This document shows, piece by piece, positions 61,384 to 64,000 of a stretch of DNA of 64,000 nt. The DNA lies in contig JAQTWT010000001.1 of NCBI GenBank assembly GCA_028689145.1, forward strand, positions 310,001 through 374,000, read 5' to 3'. The stretch's first letter is position 1; the number at the start of each line of letters is the position of its first letter. Made by a program: the position numbers and the translations under genes. This stretch comes from Gallionella sp. GTDB taxonomy: Bacteria > Pseudomonadota > Gammaproteobacteria > Burkholderiales > Gallionellaceae. The notes under the pieces were generated by a model. That model was given only the letters and a program-made list of their open reading frames with translations, did no database searches and was not told the origin of the DNA.

Positions 61384-61458
61384 TCATTTCCCAAATGGAT
61401 TCCGAATCGTCATCACACCTTCAATAACCTGCCCATGCTGCATATCTTCGCGAGCAAA
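61384..61458 (-). pseudogene. Remnant of a VapC-like gene (C-terminal end only)
   Basis: Translated, this stretch gives AREDMQHGQVIEGVMTIRNP followed by FGK and a stop, nearly the same as the last residues of the intact VapC-like protein (TEDMQHGQFIEGALTIRNP FAK). The remainder of the gene is absent; the upstream boundary is followed by unrelated sequence. Both copies are followed by the same TGATTGCGATGCTG motif. Confidence 0.75.
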
Positions 61459-61475
61459 CAGGGGCAGCATCGCAA

Positions 61476-61886
61476 TCATTTTGCAAACGGATTGCGAATT
61501 GTTAGAGCGCCTTCGATGAACTGACCGTGCTGCATATCTTCGGTGGCTAGTGTCCCGCACCCAGCCGACAAAGCTGCCGCCAAGATCAAGCTGTCGTAGT
61601 AGGAGTATCGGTACTTTTGCGCCAAGCCTAAAGCTTGTGCGATAGTATCCGGCATAACAGGGACGACCGTGCAGGCATAGCGGACTTCAGTAACTGCTTG
61701 CGCCACCACGTCATAAGACAAACCGAACTTGCGGCTCAACGTATTGGCAAGTTCGCTCAGGACTTGTGTGCTGACAACGGTATTGTTTTGTTCTATGAGT
61801 GCGAGTGCTGCGGCGCGTTTTTCCGGCTCGTCGCCGGAATAGAGATACACCACGATGTTGGTGTCGAGAAAAGTCTTAGCGCTCAT
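61476..61886 (-). CDS. VapC-like PIN-domain toxin
   Basis: 136 residues. PIN-domain acidic residues are in FLDTNIVVYLYSGD near the start, LSELANTLS in the middle, and YYDSLILAAALSAGCGTLATEDM at the end. Together they form the metal site of an RNase. ATG 61886 overlaps the upstream antitoxin by 11 nt. Its stop codon lies within a copy of the short repeated motif. A typical VapC toxin; cleavage target unknown. Confidence 0.88.
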   Translation of the reverse strand: MSAKTFLDTNIVVYLYSGDEPEKRAAALALIEQNNTVVSTQVLSELANTLSRKFGLSYDVVAQAVTEVRYACTVVPVMPDTIAQALGLAQKYRYSYYDSLILAAALSAGCGTLATEDMQHGQFIEGALTIRNPFAK

Positions 61887-62079
61887 TGGCGGCATCGCGA
61901 TTGAAGCGGTAGCCGCGTGTGAAGATGGTCGCGGCCTTGAACTGGGCTTTGCGGTTGGCTGCTTCGTTGACAGCTTCTTGCAAAATCACCCGCACGTTCT
62001 TGCCGTTCCAGCCTTGATACTCGCTGGGCAAGTCCACTACCCCGTCATGAGCCTTGCTGACAAATTCGATTGCTTGCAT
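61876..62079 (-). CDS. VapB-like antitoxin
   Basis: 67 residues starting MQAIEFVSKAHDGVVDLPSE, with an AAGGGA ribosome site about 9 nt upstream that selects ATG 62079. The N-terminal half is strand-rich, as in DUF2281/AbrB-like antitoxins; the C-terminal half would wrap the toxin. Position directly upstream of, and overlapping, the PIN-domain gene defines its role. No strong helix-turn-helix is visible. Confidence 0.8.
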   Translation of the reverse strand: MQAIEFVSKAHDGVVDLPSEYQGWNGKNVRVILQEAVNEAANRKAQFKAATIFTRGYRFNRDAANER

Positions 62080-62120
62080 GGTCAATTCCCTTCGTTAATG
62101 GGGGTATTCTAGAGAGAAGT

Positions 62121-62167
62121 GAGGCCGTGAGCAAACACCCTTCGACAGGCTCAGGGTGAACGGCCTC
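62121..62167. repeat. Inverted repeat downstream of ettA
   Basis: Ends GAGGCCGT / ACGGCCTC enclose TTCGACAGGCTCAGGGTGAA, a piece shared with the elements at 50680-50747 and 58463-58529. Lies just after the ettA stop on the minus strand. Confidence 0.6.
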
Positions 62168-62176
62168 AGTATTGCA

Positions 62177-63841
<1,665 letters not shown>

Positions 63842-64000
63842 TTGAATTTCGCCATGCGGTTTTGGAAAGCGCGTAGCTTACCGCAAAGGGCGGGGAACGA
63901 GAAATTCGTCAGCGGTAGGGGCGAATTCATTCGCCCGGGCAACCGATTGCGGGCGAATGAATTCGCCCCTACAAAAGCAGTGCGTAGCGTGCGCTGTGCG
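63842..64000. other. Intergenic end of window
   Basis: No gene recognised. Contains GTAGGGGCG repeat copy 5 and the window edge. Confidence 0.5.
63915..63972. repeat. GTAGGGGCG palindromic repeat, copy 5
   Basis: A 58-bp inverted repeat with arms GTAGGGGCGAATTCATTCGC and the complement ending GCGAATGAATTCGCCCCTAC, in the gap upstream of ettA. Confidence 0.75.

Overview
The window looks like a chromosome segment of a betaproteobacterium, most likely in the Nitrosomonadales/Gallionellaceae range. This is an inference from gene neighbourhoods (purM divergent from an AI-2E-type permease plus hda; paired DUF3108 genes beside purN; yicC-gmk-rpoZ-spoT) and from the moderately high G+C. No rRNA, tRNA, CRISPR array or complete insertion sequence was seen.

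Layout. 1-2.3 kb: a truncated HDOD-receiver regulator (minus strand) diverges from a prepilin-like protein. 2.3-10.9 kb: housekeeping genes, with a CPA2 cation/proton antiporter, spoT, rpoZ, gmk and yicC on the minus strand and a PP2C phosphatase, rph and rdgB on the plus strand. 11.2-18.7 kb: a six-gene hydrogenase-4/complex-I-like membrane complex (hyfB-C-E-F-G-I order). Its large subunit has lost all four NiFe-ligand cysteines, so it is probably not a hydrogenase. 18.9-38.0 kb: an 11-gene, same-strand signalling island with a PhnD-like binding lipoprotein, five paralogous sensor histidine kinases (one with a c-type haem motif), a TonB-dependent receptor, an ABC-type binding protein, a single-domain receiver, a REC-PAS-GGDEF cyclase and a REC-PAS-GAF-HD-GYP phosphodiesterase. 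There are two binding proteins but no transporter permease or ATPase, and the only visible outputs are receivers and c-di-GMP enzymes.

38.0-57 kb: an RNA methyltransferase, two DUF3108 proteins, purN, purM, a PerM-like permease, hda, a class III cyclase fused to a probable PilZ domain, a GGDEF protein, a hemerythrin-like protein, an NCS2-type permease, hemE, gltD and gltB. 57.1-62.1 kb: a toxin-antitoxin-rich accessory stretch (HigBA-like pair, zeta-like kinase with a 54-residue partner, VapBC-like pair, a vapC remnant, an A+T-rich orphan gene) punctuated by a short recurring motif. 62.2-63.8 kb: ettA.

Short palindromic repeats that start GTAGG and end CCTAC lie in many intergenic gaps. Two of them supply the stop codon of the preceding gene, and an unrelated GC-rich palindrome is read in frame inside the hyfG-like gene. 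The two points most worth following up are the Cys-less Hyf/Ehr-like complex and the sensory island, which appears to funnel several periplasmic and outer-membrane inputs into c-di-GMP control.
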